Below are positions 1 through 9,222 of a DNA stretch of 64,000 nucleotides, one piece after another (the stretch's first letter is position 1; each line of letters begins with the position of its first letter). The stretch is from Chitinophaga skermanii (GTDB lineage Bacteria; Bacteroidota; Bacteroidia; Chitinophagales; Chitinophagaceae). The notes under the pieces are model-generated. The model searched no databases. It was not told the DNA's origin and worked only from the letters and a program-made list of their open reading frames with translations. Made by a program: the position numbers and the translations under genes. The stretch is taken from assembly GCF_003259335.1 (NCBI RefSeq), contig NZ_QLLL01000003.1:310001-374000 (forward strand), in the 5' to 3' direction.

Positions 1-416
1 TTGAATTGGTTAACAATATCCCGAAGATAAGGCAGGAGCAGGTAACGAGGCCGCAGCCCAATAAAATGGTGAATTGATTATCAATCTAATACAAAGGAAG
101 GGTAAAGGGGAAGTAAGGGAGACCTAAAGGAAATACAAGGTTTGATATAGTCTAATAGGGCAACGATACATAGAAATTACTAGGAAACTACATAGAATTA
201 CCGGGTAAAGTACATAGAAGTTACATAGAAGGATACTGCCTATCAACTGGTTGTAAAATGGTGGAAAGCGGCAGCTCGATTACTTTAACCCTGTTCTCAA
301 AAGGGGCGCTAACGGCGTGAATAGGGGGAACTTACGCTTTTATATAAATTTTAACACGGATGCTATCCACATATAATACGTTTTAATATATTTACAGCAC
401 TAAAACTATATGTGCT
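1..416. other. Non-coding leader region with 11-bp periodic sequence
   Basis: No convincing gene is seen in this stretch. From about 103 to 234 the sequence has an 11-bp period: the heptamer CATAGAA starts at 169, 191, 213 and 224, and units beginning TAAAGG or TAAGGG start at 103, 114 and 125. The rest is AT-rich and precedes the SPFH gene, so its promoter should lie between about 300 and 415. Confidence 0.5.
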
Positions 417-1556
417 ATGGGTTTATTCGATAAAATTAAGGGAGAATTTATAGATATTATCGAATGGGTGGACACCACCAGCGATACAATTGTTTGGAAA
501 TTCCCGCGTTACCAGAACGAAATCAAAATGAACGCGAAGCTAACCGTTCGCGAATCCCAAGTGGCCGTGTTCCTCAATGAAGGTGCACTGGCCGATGTGT
601 TCATGCCTGGTATGTACACACTTACTACACAAAACATGCCCATCTTATCAACTTTAAAAGGTTGGAAGTATGGTTTTGATAGTCCTTTTAAGGCGGATGT
701 TTTCTTCGTAAGCATGCGCCAATTCACGAATCAAAAATGGGGCACGAAAAACCCGGTGATGATCCGCGACGCGGAATTCGGCCCGGTACGTTTGCGTGCT
801 TTCGGTAGCTACAACTTCCGCGTGAAAGATGCGGCCATGTTTGTACGCGATATCTCTGCTACAAATCCTACGTTCTCGGTTGAAGAGATCAATGAAAACC
901 TCCGCAACTTAGCCGTAACGCGTGGTATGGACGCCATCGCGGAATCAAAAATTCCTGTACTCGACCTTGCGTCTAACTACAACGAGTTCTCTACTTTCGT
1001 GCAAGACAAGATCAAGCCGGAGTTTGAAGAAATCGGTTTAGAGCTCACCAAGTTTTTGATCGAGAATATTTCGTTGCCACCAGAAGTGGAAACAGCGCTC
1101 GACAAACGCAGCAGCATGGGTATTATCGGTAACCTTGGTGCTTACTCTCAATTCCAAGCAGCCAATGCGATGGAGAATATGAGTAATAACCCTGGTGGTG
1201 GTACAGGTGTTGGTGGCCTTGGTATGGAAGCTGCGATGGGTTTTGCTATGGGTAACCAAATGACGAACATGTACAAACAAAACCAGTTCGATCCTACACA
1301 AGGTATGCAAAATTCTCCAGCGAATGGCGCAGTGCCGCCACCATTGCCAACAGCAGCACAATATTTCTTTGCTATTAATGGTCAACAAGCCGGTCCTTAC
1401 AATTATGATCAAATTCCTGCTTTAATTGCCGCGGGCACCATCAATTCCGATACCCTGTATTGGAAGAAAGGGTTAACAGAGTGGAAATCGGCGTACTATG
1501 ACGATGATTTAGACAACTTATTTAAAAATGTACCGCCACCAATTCCTGGCTTCTAA
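417..1556 (+). CDS. SPFH-domain protein with C-terminal GYF_2 domain
   Basis: A 379-residue protein of the bacterial SPFH group related to Bacillus YdjI, sometimes annotated virion core protein. Residues about 30-230 form the SPFH/band-7-like part. Residues 255-315 are a Gly/Met/Asn/Gln-rich linker ending in Pro. Residues about 316-367 match GYF_2, with YFFAINGQQAGPY and a tryptophan-containing LYWKKG segment. GYF_2 is common in Bacteroidota as a peptide-binding module. There is no signal peptide. It lies 66 bp upstream of a zinc-ribbon membrane protein on the same strand with a terminator-like hairpin between them. SPFH proteins of this group are thought to assemble on membranes, and the zinc-ribbon partner probably anchors or recruits it, which is inference. 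The start is the first ATG of the frame. Confidence 0.8.
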   Translation: MGLFDKIKGEFIDIIEWVDTTSDTIVWKFPRYQNEIKMNAKLTVRESQVAVFLNEGALADVFMPGMYTLTTQNMPILSTLKGWKYGFDSPFKADVFFVSMRQFTNQKWGTKNPVMIRDAEFGPVRLRAFGSYNFRVKDAAMFVRDISATNPTFSVEEINENLRNLAVTRGMDAIAESKIPVLDLASNYNEFSTFVQDKIKPEFEEIGLELTKFLIENISLPPEVETALDKRSSMGIIGNLGAYSQFQAANAMENMSNNPGGGTGVGGLGMEAAMGFAMGNQMTNMYKQNQFDPTQGMQNSPANGAVPPPLPTAAQYFFAINGQQAGPYNYDQIPALIAAGTINSDTLYWKKGLTEWKSAYYDDDLDNLFKNVPPPIPGF

Positions 1557-1572
1557 CATATTACTTAATCAC

Positions 1573-1608
1573 AAACAGGTAAGCTGTAACGCTTGCCTGT
1601 TTTGATTT
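1573..1608 (+). terminator. Terminator-like hairpin between the SPFH and zinc-ribbon genes
   Basis: The arms at 1573-1584 and 1591-1602 pair over 12 bp with one mismatch or G-T pair and are followed by a T-rich stretch. It could attenuate read-through into the next gene. Confidence 0.5.
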
Positions 1609-1622
1609 TACCTAACTGATCT

Positions 1623-2768
1623 ATGCCATTCGAAGAAAAAAACAGCGAAATCGTTTCCTCCCTCGTTTGCGACAGCTGCGGTGCTAAGTTGGAGTTTCAA
1701 CCCGGTACGCAAAAGTTACGTTGCGGGTACTGTGGAACGATGAACGAAATTGAATCCGGTCACGATTACGATACTACACCTGCCCATACGATATCTACTG
1801 ATTTTGCGGAATTCGTAGAAGCGGAGTATAATACAGCACAAGGACAAAAAGTAAGTTCCTACGTAGTAAGCTGCAAACAATGCGGTGCTACCACTACCAT
1901 GTTACCGAACGTGGCCTCGGATAGTTGCCCGTTCTGTACATCGCCCTTGGTGGTTAACCAGTCCGACTCGAAACAAATTACCCAGCCGCACGTGGTGCTG
2001 CCTTTTAGAATAAGCGATCGACAAGCCGCTTTATTCCTGTTTAAATGGATGAAGTCGCGCTGGTTTGTGCCAAATAAGATGTTGAAGAATGCCGATAGCT
2101 TGGTAGATATTCGACAATTAAAAGGTATATACTTGCCGTATTGGAACTTCGATTCAAACACCACCACCACTTACACAGGTGAGAGGGGCGATTATTACTA
2201 TACCACCGAAACGTATACCACTACCGTTAACGGGAAGCAAGAAATTCGTACGCGCCAAGTACGGCACACCCGTTGGTCGCGAGCTTCGGGCACCGTGTAT
2301 TTATATTTCGATAAGATACTTGTGAAAGCAAGTGCCTCGATAGATGCAAAAGTAGAAAGGAAATTAGAGCCTTGGCGTTTTGAAGACATGAAAGCTTTTG
2401 ACGAAAGATACTTGAGTGGTTTCAGAACGGAAGTATATAAAACCAAACCCGAAGAAGGTTTTGAAACTGCGAAGCAGCGGATGGACCCAGGCATTCAAAG
2501 TGCTATTAGGGATGATATTGGGGGTGATGAACAGCGGATTAATGATTACCGGGTAACGTATGAAGATCCGAATATCCAGTACGCGGTATTGCCTGTTTGG
2601 ATTAGTAGTTATAAGTATAACAACAAAGTGTATAACATTTATATCAATGCCAGTACAGGAGAAGTGATTGGCCAGCGACCGTATAGTTTCTGGAAGATTT
2701 TCTTCTTTATATTGATGATACTAGGTATTCTCTTATTGTTTGCTGTTATTGGACAAGCAGCAGGATAA
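1623..2768 (+). CDS. Zinc-ribbon protein with C-terminal membrane anchor
   Basis: A 381-residue protein. Four N-terminal cysteines (C16, C19, C34, C37) form a zinc ribbon like those in TFIIB and primosome-type proteins. A second set (C84, C87, C102, C105) forms another CxxC...CxxC knuckle. The middle is a mixed alpha/beta domain rich in Tyr and Thr. A single hydrophobic helix at about 355-377 ends the protein, so the bulk should face the cytoplasm. Related proteins sit beside SPFH/YdjI genes in many genomes, as here. The exact biochemical role is unknown to me; a membrane-stress or scaffold role with the SPFH neighbour is inference. Confidence 0.75.
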   Translation: MPFEEKNSEIVSSLVCDSCGAKLEFQPGTQKLRCGYCGTMNEIESGHDYDTTPAHTISTDFAEFVEAEYNTAQGQKVSSYVVSCKQCGATTTMLPNVASDSCPFCTSPLVVNQSDSKQITQPHVVLPFRISDRQAALFLFKWMKSRWFVPNKMLKNADSLVDIRQLKGIYLPYWNFDSNTTTTYTGERGDYYYTTETYTTTVNGKQEIRTRQVRHTRWSRASGTVYLYFDKILVKASASIDAKVERKLEPWRFEDMKAFDERYLSGFRTEVYKTKPEEGFETAKQRMDPGIQSAIRDDIGGDEQRINDYRVTYEDPNIQYAVLPVWISSYKYNNKVYNIYINASTGEVIGQRPYSFWKIFFFILMILGILLLFAVIGQAAG

Positions 2769-2796
2769 GCAAGCCTTGTAGTAAAATAATTTGGAG

Positions 2797-2825
2797 TGGC
2801 CGGGTTTAGCACCTGGCCATTTTCT
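2797..2825 (+). terminator. Hairpin between convergent genes
   Basis: An inverted repeat of TGGCC(G/A)GG with CCTGGCCA is followed on the + strand by a T-rich run. It overlaps the 3' end of the convergent alkylation-repair gene and probably ends the zinc-ribbon transcript. Confidence 0.5.
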
Positions 2826-3513
2826 TTTTCTTACCGATGTAATTTTTGGCTTTTACTTTATCGATGTATTCAATTATACCTGGTACTTTACAGGCCGTGT
2901 TACCTAAGTTTACTTCTACTTCTCCAATGGATTTACCAGCTGCCATGGCTTGTGTTGTTAAAGCTGGTACATAACTACCGGCGGCAATTACAAAACTATT
3001 CATTGTATAGCGCACGCGGTTGGGTGCAGCGTGAATAGTTTTTACTACGCGTTCAATTAATTGTTGGAGGAAGGGAATATCGAGCTGTTCATCTTTTGTA
3101 ATAGCAACAATATTCGACCATGTAGCCCAGCCAATGCTAGCAAAGTGCTCATCGCCTGTGTTGATCCATTCTGTAGCCAGTTTAGGACCGTGGGGTGTTT
3201 CCGCCGTAATCCAAGGCACGGTGTATTCTATAATCATTTGCCAAGGAGCTTTAGCGGCCCAATCGCGGAGATCGGCTTCGGTCATTTTCTTTTCATCGGC
3301 GATGAGGCCGGCGAGGTACATGGCGTCGGAGATGCCAGTATTGTACAAGCTTTTAGAGAGTTCGTAATCCTTCTTCACCTTCGCTTGTATCTTCTTTAAA
3401 TCTTGCACTTTAACGCCGTAGAAAGGTTCTTTGGCGCCATGGTTGATCAGTACTTTCTTAATGGAAGGGCTGCCGAGGGCAACGAGTTGTTCCATAATTT
3501 CATCGACATGCAT
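2806..3513 (-). CDS. AlkD-like DNA alkylation repair protein
   Basis: A 235-residue all-helical protein matching the DNA alkylation repair (AlkC/AlkD, HEAT-like) family. These glycosylases remove N3- and N7-alkylated purines using a HEAT-repeat cradle rather than base flipping. The N-terminal pattern (MxQLxxLGSPSIKKVLINHG followed by YGVKVQDLKKI) is characteristic. It ends in a basic tail (GKKKKMARC). It is a single-gene unit, convergent with the zinc-ribbon gene. I recognise the family firmly, but not whether all AlkD catalytic residues are present. Confidence 0.85.
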   Translation of the reverse strand: MHVDEIMEQLVALGSPSIKKVLINHGAKEPFYGVKVQDLKKIQAKVKKDYELSKSLYNTGISDAMYLAGLIADEKKMTEADLRDWAAKAPWQMIIEYTVPWITAETPHGPKLATEWINTGDEHFASIGWATWSNIVAITKDEQLDIPFLQQLIERVVKTIHAAPNRVRYTMNSFVIAAGSYVPALTTQAMAAGKSIGEVEVNLGNTACKVPGIIEYIDKVKAKNYIGKKKKMARC

Positions 3514-3705
3514 GGGGAGTGGATTTGTTACGAAATAACGATTTTCTAGTCATACCCCCAAAAAGCAATCGACGCCCTTTTGGGAGCGCCGATAAAGCTT
3601 TAACCACACAAATAAAATTACCTAATTGTTTGTAACACTGCTTGCTTAGCAGCAGGGATTTTTGTTGAAACTGTAACTGTTTTTTATTGAAAAAGTTAAT
3701 AAGTG

Positions 3706-4224
3706 TTAGAAAGAAGTAGCCGTAAAAGTGATCGTATATTCTTGATCGCTGATTGTTGGAATTTTACCTTTGATCGTGAATCTCATTTCCGATTTGGTGC
3801 ACTTTTCAACAGTGAAGGTAGGGTTAATGAAACCGTCTTCGAAGTAAGGTAGTTTCAACTGGCCATTGGTAATTTGCCATTGGTAATCGCTGGTTTGTTG
3901 TTCTTCCTCGCAAATATCTGCGCCTTCGTTCATCCGTAATACGCCGTTGTCGAGGAATTGGAAGAAGTTATCTTTTTCACAGGCATCCATCACGTCGGCA
4001 TAGAGGTTATTCGTGAGGTGATCTGGGTTTTCGTCGTACCGTACTTTCGGGGTAATAGTTGCGGCTACTGTTTTCCATTTTTTGTTTTGGAGTTTAGCGG
4101 CGGTAACGGTGGTTGTGTCTTCCGGTTTGTCGTCTTTATCTTTTTTGCAGTTGCTAAAAGTAAGCACGGTGAACGCTGCGAGGAGCGTAGTCATGATTGT
4201 TTTTTGGGAACAATGTAAATACAT
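3706..4224 (-). CDS. Hypothetical lipoprotein
   Basis: The chosen start at 4224 gives about 172 residues; the open frame extends upstream to 4413, but that part looks non-coding (Ser, Phe and Pro-rich). A second possible start is the ATG at 4194. The N terminus is a hydrophobic signal ending in TFSNC, then KKDKDDK, a typical Bacteroidota lipoprotein with an acidic/Lys stretch after the lipid-modified cysteine. The rest is a small beta-rich domain (KWKTVAATITPK; TVEKCTKSEMRFTIKG) resembling lipocalin-like or DUF4923-like Bacteroidota surface lipoproteins. The function is unknown. Confidence 0.65.
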   Translation of the reverse strand: MYLHCSQKTIMTTLLAAFTVLTFSNCKKDKDDKPEDTTTVTAAKLQNKKWKTVAATITPKVRYDENPDHLTNNLYADVMDACEKDNFFQFLDNGVLRMNEGADICEEEQQTSDYQWQITNGQLKLPYFEDGFINPTFTVEKCTKSEMRFTIKGKIPTISDQEYTITFTATSF

Positions 4225-4501
4225 GATGTTAGAGAATTTTTGCTTGTTAATATGTTTGATCATGCAAAAGTAGTTTTGCGGGTTGGGGTGTTTCTCAGTA
4301 GAAGTACGGGAATTGAAAAATAGGGGGAATGAGTTGAAAAGTGGGCTAAATGGTAATATTATATGGTATGAATGGGAAGATTCCTTATTTTCACGGTACA
4401 AAAGATGATGCATTTAACCTAGAATAACAGTAATGTAGAGCATATTCCCTCCTGCAAATAGCTTGTTTCGTTTTTAGGCTAAGATTAAATACAGTTTATC
4501 T

Positions 4502-4810
4502 ATGAAAGATTACAAAGTACCTTTTTCCCGGTTTTTTATCGCGTTTTTATTTCCGATGATTCCCTTAGGATTATTAGCTGCATTTTTAGCATTAGCAGGA
4601 TATGATGTTTCCATGGTGAATGATGAGTATGTACATGGTTTTGCCGGTTTCTTTTATGGTATAGTAACGATTCCAATATCAGCATTGATAATGACAATTA
4701 TAACATGGCCGTTCTATACCCTAGGTAATTATATGTACCGTTGGTTTATGAAACATGTGATGCAAAAGAAACAAGAGGAGGACGATTTATTAAAGGATTT
4801 TTTGAGATAG
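4502..4810 (+). CDS. Small two-helix membrane protein
   Basis: A 102-residue protein with two strongly hydrophobic helices at about 9-33 and 48-75 and a charged C-terminal tail (QKKQEEDDLLKDFLR). No family is recognised. It is first in a short run of small membrane proteins on the + strand, with gaps too large to call a tight operon. Confidence 0.55.
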   Translation: MKDYKVPFSRFFIAFLFPMIPLGLLAAFLALAGYDVSMVNDEYVHGFAGFFYGIVTIPISALIMTIITWPFYTLGNYMYRWFMKHVMQKKQEEDDLLKDFLR

Positions 4811-5017
4811 ATATGATATTCGTATTGGCTGTACGTTGAAGCTTATTGGGATGATTTGTTTAAATATATATTGTTGTGAAAAGTAAAGTAGATAATAAGA
4901 AGGGAGGTATGATTATAAGCCGCCGCTGAATAAGCAGAATAGATAGTTTTCATTTGAAGATTTAGCTTGTATCGATAGGCGTGTGGTTGTGGATTTTAAT
5001 AGTTTAACAATATTTAG

Positions 5018-5524
5018 ATGTACAGTATACAGCTCCCGTTAATTGAAGCACATAACAAAAAACTCATTCTTTCGATGTATGCGATTAGTTTTATACTATA
5101 CTTGCTTGCACTATTATGCTACTATTTTCAGTATGATACGTTGAAATTAGTTGCCTTTGTAGGTGGAAGCATGATAATATGGATATCACGTATGATCGTT
5201 AATTATAAGAAGGTTGGTATAATTGAATTGAATGAAAGTAGAATAGTTGTACATGCGAATGAACATAGAGTTGTACATGATATTCCAGGATTGACTACAA
5301 TAGAAATATTTGTGTTAGAGGTTGAAGGAGAGAGGAATGGAAGAATGTCATTTGCGAATGGTAGTGGAAATTATTTAGAGTTAGGGGTCGATCGTACAAT
5401 TATAAAATACCAGTTTTTTTTAGCGGAAGAGCATGTGGTATTATTACGAAATTTATTAGATAGTTGGAGACAGCATAAGGTTTCTTTCACCGCCAAAAGC
5501 GCGTCCAGATTTCGAATTCATTAA
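5018..5524 (+). CDS. Hypothetical membrane protein with PH-like cytoplasmic part
   Basis: A 168-residue protein with two adjacent transmembrane helices at about 17-38 and 42-62. An approximately 100-residue beta-rich domain follows (VGIIELNESRIVVHANEHRV and later LTTIEIF). This resembles bacterial PH-like or YcxB-like domains, but the identification is only structural impression. It is followed 19 bp later by another membrane protein, so the two may be co-transcribed. Confidence 0.5.
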   Translation: MYSIQLPLIEAHNKKLILSMYAISFILYLLALLCYYFQYDTLKLVAFVGGSMIIWISRMIVNYKKVGIIELNESRIVVHANEHRVVHDIPGLTTIEIFVLEVEGERNGRMSFANGSGNYLELGVDRTIIKYQFFLAEEHVVLLRNLLDSWRQHKVSFTAKSASRFRIH

Positions 5525-5543
5525 GGAAATATAAAAAATAGAC

Positions 5544-5921
5544 ATGCACATCAAGAAAATAATAAGGTATATACCTTTCATCATTTTATTGGTTTTTACC
5601 CTTATTACATGGTATGACATTGTAGCCGTAACTCATGTGGCTAGGGTGCGTCATTTAACAGGTGGTATACTTGTATTGATCAATATTTTCACATACTTCT
5701 TCAGTATGAGAATTGGCGTTTTAATCACAGGAATTACATTATTGCTGAGCACAATTAATCTGGCAGCCTTTACAACTCCAATTATCACGAAACAATTTTG
5801 GGTAGGTTCACTTATGTTTCCCATATTTCAGCCGATAGCGTTATTGTTGTTGATGGTGTTTCTAGTATTAAATAGTAAGTATTTAAGCAATGCGTTTAAA
5901 AGAGAGAGAAAAGTAGTGTAG
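5544..5921 (+). CDS. Hypothetical integral membrane protein
   Basis: A 125-residue, very hydrophobic protein with about four predicted helices and a basic C-terminal end (FKRERKVV). No motif is recognised. It starts 19 bp after the preceding gene. The next 298 bp (5922-6219) hold no gene I can support. Confidence 0.5.
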   Translation: MHIKKIIRYIPFIILLVFTLITWYDIVAVTHVARVRHLTGGILVLINIFTYFFSMRIGVLITGITLLLSTINLAAFTTPIITKQFWVGSLMFPIFQPIALLLLMVFLVLNSKYLSNAFKRERKVV

Positions 5922-6219
5922 TATACTCCTCATTGCTCGTATTATTCTTAGTATCTTTTATTATTAAGGAAAATGGAATATGGTAGTTGGTTCCGGGGGC
6001 GATAGGTAAGAGTTGAAAATGTATTCTCCCATCGTGGACTAACACTATTGTTAAACAAGAAGAATACGTTTTCGATATACTTTCGATGTTGAAAGCTTTT
6101 CTAATCTCTACGTTCTCAACTGTTAAGGGGTTTGACGTATAGGAATTAATTATATGTTATTTGAATGAATTTGTGTTGGAGAATTTAATATCTTCACATG
6201 AAGATTATCCATTTAACCT

Positions 6220-7605
6220 ATGTTAGTATACATTTATGCAATTTGCCTAACTTTTAGTCCTGTACAGTCTATACAGCCGAAAGATACGGCAGCCAAGGTC
6301 GAGCAATACAGCCAGCAATACATTCAACAAGTTAATAAGAAGGTATCACGCACAACGAAGCAGTTGGAGCGTGCGAATGCGCGTGCTATAGCAGAATTGG
6401 AGCAATATGAAAACGCGCTCAATAAGCGTTTGTCGAAAATTGATTCCATGGCGGCTAAACGGGTATTTGATCCTTTGAATAAGTTTAAGCCGGGTGCCGG
6501 TAAGGGTGGCGGTAAGTACGATTCTTATGTAGATACGGTATCGAGTGTATTAGGCATGCTGGGCAAGGATGGCAATATTGGGAAGTACAAAGATCAATTA
6601 ACGAAAGCAGTTGGCAACGTAGACGAGTTACAGTCTAAGTTTGAAGAAGTACAGCAAGTACGCCAGTTTATAGCCCAAAGAAAGCAGTATTTACAATCGC
6701 AGTTGGGGCAGTATACCGATTTAAAGAAATATCTCTCCAAATACAACCAAGCGGCATACAGCTATGTACAGCAGGTGCAGGAATACAAAGATATCTTGCA
6801 AGACCGCAAAAAGATAGAGAAGAAGGTAGTTGAATTGGTGAAGAACAGCAAGCAATTCAAAGAACTCATTCAACAAAACTCGCTCATTGCCTCCCTGTTT
6901 AATTTCCAAAATACAGGTGGTACAGCTTCCTTAGAAGGTTTGCAAACACGCTCACAAGTGGAGCAATTAATCCAACAACGATTAGGCGGTGCCATGCCAG
7001 GGGCAGGTGGTGGTGGCGGTAGTAATGATGCTACGGCAGCCTTACGCGACCAGATGAGTAGTGCCCGCGAACGCATGGAAACCTTGCGGAATCAATTCCC
7101 GGGCTTAGACAATGCGGCGGAGATGCCCAACTTCAAACCTAACGAGATGAAGCAGAAGCGTTTCTTACAACGCTTAGAATACGGCACCAATATGCAATTC
7201 CAGAAGAACAACCAGTACTTCCCGGCAAGTGGGGATGTAGGCTTACAAGTAGGCTACAAGTTCTCGAAAAACGGAACAATAGGAGTAGGAGGTGTTTATA
7301 AGCTGGGCTTGGGATCGGGGTGGAATAACATACAGTTTACGAGCGCCGGTGCCGGGCTTCGCAGTTATATGGATTACAAATTGAAAGGCACGTTCTTCGT
7401 GAATGGTGGGTTTGAGAGAACGTACAACTTCAATTCACCGGAGAAAGTACAATCGGCTTTTAACTCGGCTTTATTGGGGGTAAGCAAGAAGTACAAGATC
7501 AATAATAAACTGAAAGGAAACATTATCATACTATACGATTTCTTACATAACCAGCATTATCCCGCTACGCAGCCTGTGCAGTTTAGGGTGGGGTATAATA
7601 TGTAG
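6220..7605 (+). CDS. Exported coiled-coil protein with beta-rich C-terminal half
   Basis: A 461-residue protein. The first 18 residues are a short hydrophobic signal-like segment with no leading basic residue, so the true start could differ. Residues about 20-205 are Gln/Lys/Glu-rich and strongly coiled-coil. A Gly-rich hinge follows (GAGGGGGSN, about 262-270). The last about 140 residues alternate polar and hydrophobic (GLQVGYKFSKNGTIGVGGVY, then repeated aromatic strands) and end with a C-terminal aromatic/Met residue, as in outer-membrane beta-barrels. It probably sits in the outer membrane with a periplasmic coiled coil. No named family is recognised. It borders the RHS region. Confidence 0.6.
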   Translation: MLVYIYAICLTFSPVQSIQPKDTAAKVEQYSQQYIQQVNKKVSRTTKQLERANARAIAELEQYENALNKRLSKIDSMAAKRVFDPLNKFKPGAGKGGGKYDSYVDTVSSVLGMLGKDGNIGKYKDQLTKAVGNVDELQSKFEEVQQVRQFIAQRKQYLQSQLGQYTDLKKYLSKYNQAAYSYVQQVQEYKDILQDRKKIEKKVVELVKNSKQFKELIQQNSLIASLFNFQNTGGTASLEGLQTRSQVEQLIQQRLGGAMPGAGGGGGSNDATAALRDQMSSARERMETLRNQFPGLDNAAEMPNFKPNEMKQKRFLQRLEYGTNMQFQKNNQYFPASGDVGLQVGYKFSKNGTIGVGGVYKLGLGSGWNNIQFTSAGAGLRSYMDYKLKGTFFVNGGFERTYNFNSPEKVQSAFNSALLGVSKKYKINNKLKGNIIILYDFLHNQHYPATQPVQFRVGYNM

Positions 7606-7665
7606 GTGGATGGAATATTGTTAACCAATTAATCATCATCATTTAACCTTAAAGTACATGTGAGA

Positions 7666-7800
7666 TGAGAAAACTGTGCTATTAGTAATACTATTGAGTA
7701 GTAAGCATTTTATTGCCCATGGGCAAAACGATTATGGATTTAACCCTAGTCGTAGTTTACCCAGATACGGGAAAACCAATTGTAATTCAATAGAACAGTT
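7666..7800 (+). pseudogene. Remnant of a second RHS-protein 5' end
   Basis: About 100 bp (7666-7767) is a near copy of the start of the RHS pseudogene at 8541: signal peptide codons, then QNDYGFNPSR. A missing T in CTGTGCTATTAG against CTATGCTTATTAG shifts the frame and gives an immediate stop. Similarity ends at about 7767, just before the small secreted protein gene. It is the stub of a duplicated RHS gene. Confidence 0.7.
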
Positions 7801-7803
7801 AAT

Positions 7804-8352
7804 ATGAAATATAAATTGCTTTTTATTATTTGGATGTTGTTAAGTGCAAATTTAAATGCGCAAGTTCCAGTTGATAAGTTGGAGAACAGTAAATTTAAAA
7901 GTATTCACTTTACATTAGAGGAAAGAAAAAGTGATATTATTTTACAGGATTCACTGAATTTACTTAATAAACAATACCATGATGTGGTTATCAATAATTT
8001 TTTGTCAAAGTATAGAGCAGATATATCTACTCATATTTCCGCATTAAATGTAATAAATATTCAAAGAGGCAAATTGATATTTAATTCTTATGATGAATAC
8101 GGGTATGAATTAGGATTCGTGGTCAATAATTTTCTTATTGATAATTTATCATTTGAAAGTTTTGCTCATATCAGAAAGGATAAAAATTATAAGATAGGTG
8201 TATTTATTTATTATGATTTTCCAGGTTCTATTTTTGGGATAACCTTTGTTGAAATTTGTAATAATAAGTATTATTTAATTTATTCAATAACTGCGGAAGA
8301 TAAAATACGGTTACCTGGTCGGCCGATTTATAATGATCTTGTTCCTGGTTAA
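7804..8352 (+). CDS. Hypothetical secreted protein, candidate orphan immunity gene
   Basis: A 182-residue protein with a good signal peptide (residues 1-19, cleavage after NAQ or nearby). A beta-rich domain with aromatic strands follows (FNSYDEYGYELGFVVNNF; GVFIYYDFPGSIFGITFVEI). No family is recognised. It lies between two RHS 5' remnants and its codons are AT-rich like the other cassette genes. By position it may be the immunity partner of a lost toxin tip; that is inference. Confidence 0.5.
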   Translation: MKYKLLFIIWMLLSANLNAQVPVDKLENSKFKSIHFTLEERKSDIILQDSLNLLNKQYHDVVINNFLSKYRADISTHISALNVINIQRGKLIFNSYDEYGYELGFVVNNFLIDNLSFESFAHIRKDKNYKIGVFIYYDFPGSIFGITFVEICNNKYYLIYSITAEDKIRLPGRPIYNDLVPG

Positions 8353-8540
8353 GAACTGAAAAGAAGAGTAATTGTAAGAATAGATTGATTTACATAATGA
8401 ATTCAATAGCATTTGATGCTCTAATTCGAAACCAGGAAATCAAACATATATAAGGATGTTTAAAGACGCTGGAATTTTCTTAGCAATACGATTGCCAATA
8501 TATGACAATTAATAATTAGTGTCCATTTGACCTAACGCAG

Positions 8541-9206
8541 ATGAAGAAACTATGCTTATTAGTAATACTATTGAGTATCACACATTTACTTGTACTTGCC
8601 CGAGGACAAAACGATTACGGATTTAATCCTAGCCGTGGATTACCGCCACCAGTAGGCGCGGCAACAATGAATAAAGCAGGCGATGTAGCATTGAATTATG
8701 CTACGGGTGTACCCAATGTGGGAGTGCCTTTAATACAAGAACAATCGCGTTCAATTCCCATTCATATTGCATTGAATTATGGCTCAAATGGAATTTGTGT
8801 AAATGAATTAGCATCGGATGTGTGGATGGGCTGAAGTTTATCCGGCGGTGGTGCTATAACACGCAGTATTATGGGGAGGCCGGACGAGTTGAGAGCCCCT
8901 TCCAGTTCAAATTATAATACGCCTGCAAACCCTACGGACCCGGGAAGGGAAGTGGTTGATTTCTTTTCTTATTCCAAAGACTTTGGAACGGATATCGTTA
9001 ATTTCTCGGTAGCAGGGATTAATGGCACGTTTATTATGCAGCCGAATTGAGACTTTGCAATCTTAGTGATCCAATTATAAAAAAGTGACAGGAAAGAATA
9101 TTGGTGATCTTTTTGGTGATTTTACACAATCAACTATTGATTTATACAACGATATGAAGTATAATTTGAATAGTTGGAAGAATCAAATTAAGTACTTAGG
9201 GTGTTA
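8541..9206 (+). pseudogene. RHS/teneurin-type protein, N-terminal fragment with two in-frame stops and a fused toxin-tip end
   Basis: It encodes a signal peptide and the standard Bacteroidota RHS N terminus: GLPPPVGAATMNKAGDVALN, ATGVPNVGVPL, NYGSNGI, DVWMG. The expected tryptophan of WMGWSLSGGG is TGA at 8832-8834, after which SLSGGGAITRSIMGRPDE continues in the same frame to a second stop at 9048-9050. The large YD-repeat core is missing. In another frame, about 9065-9206 reads as a toxin-tip C terminus (KVTGKNIGDLFGDF to WKNQIKYLGC, stop). A living gene would encode a roughly 1,000-residue or larger secreted shell with a C-terminal toxin; this is a deleted relic. Confidence 0.8.
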
Positions 9207-9222
9207 ATTTATTAAAAATAAA

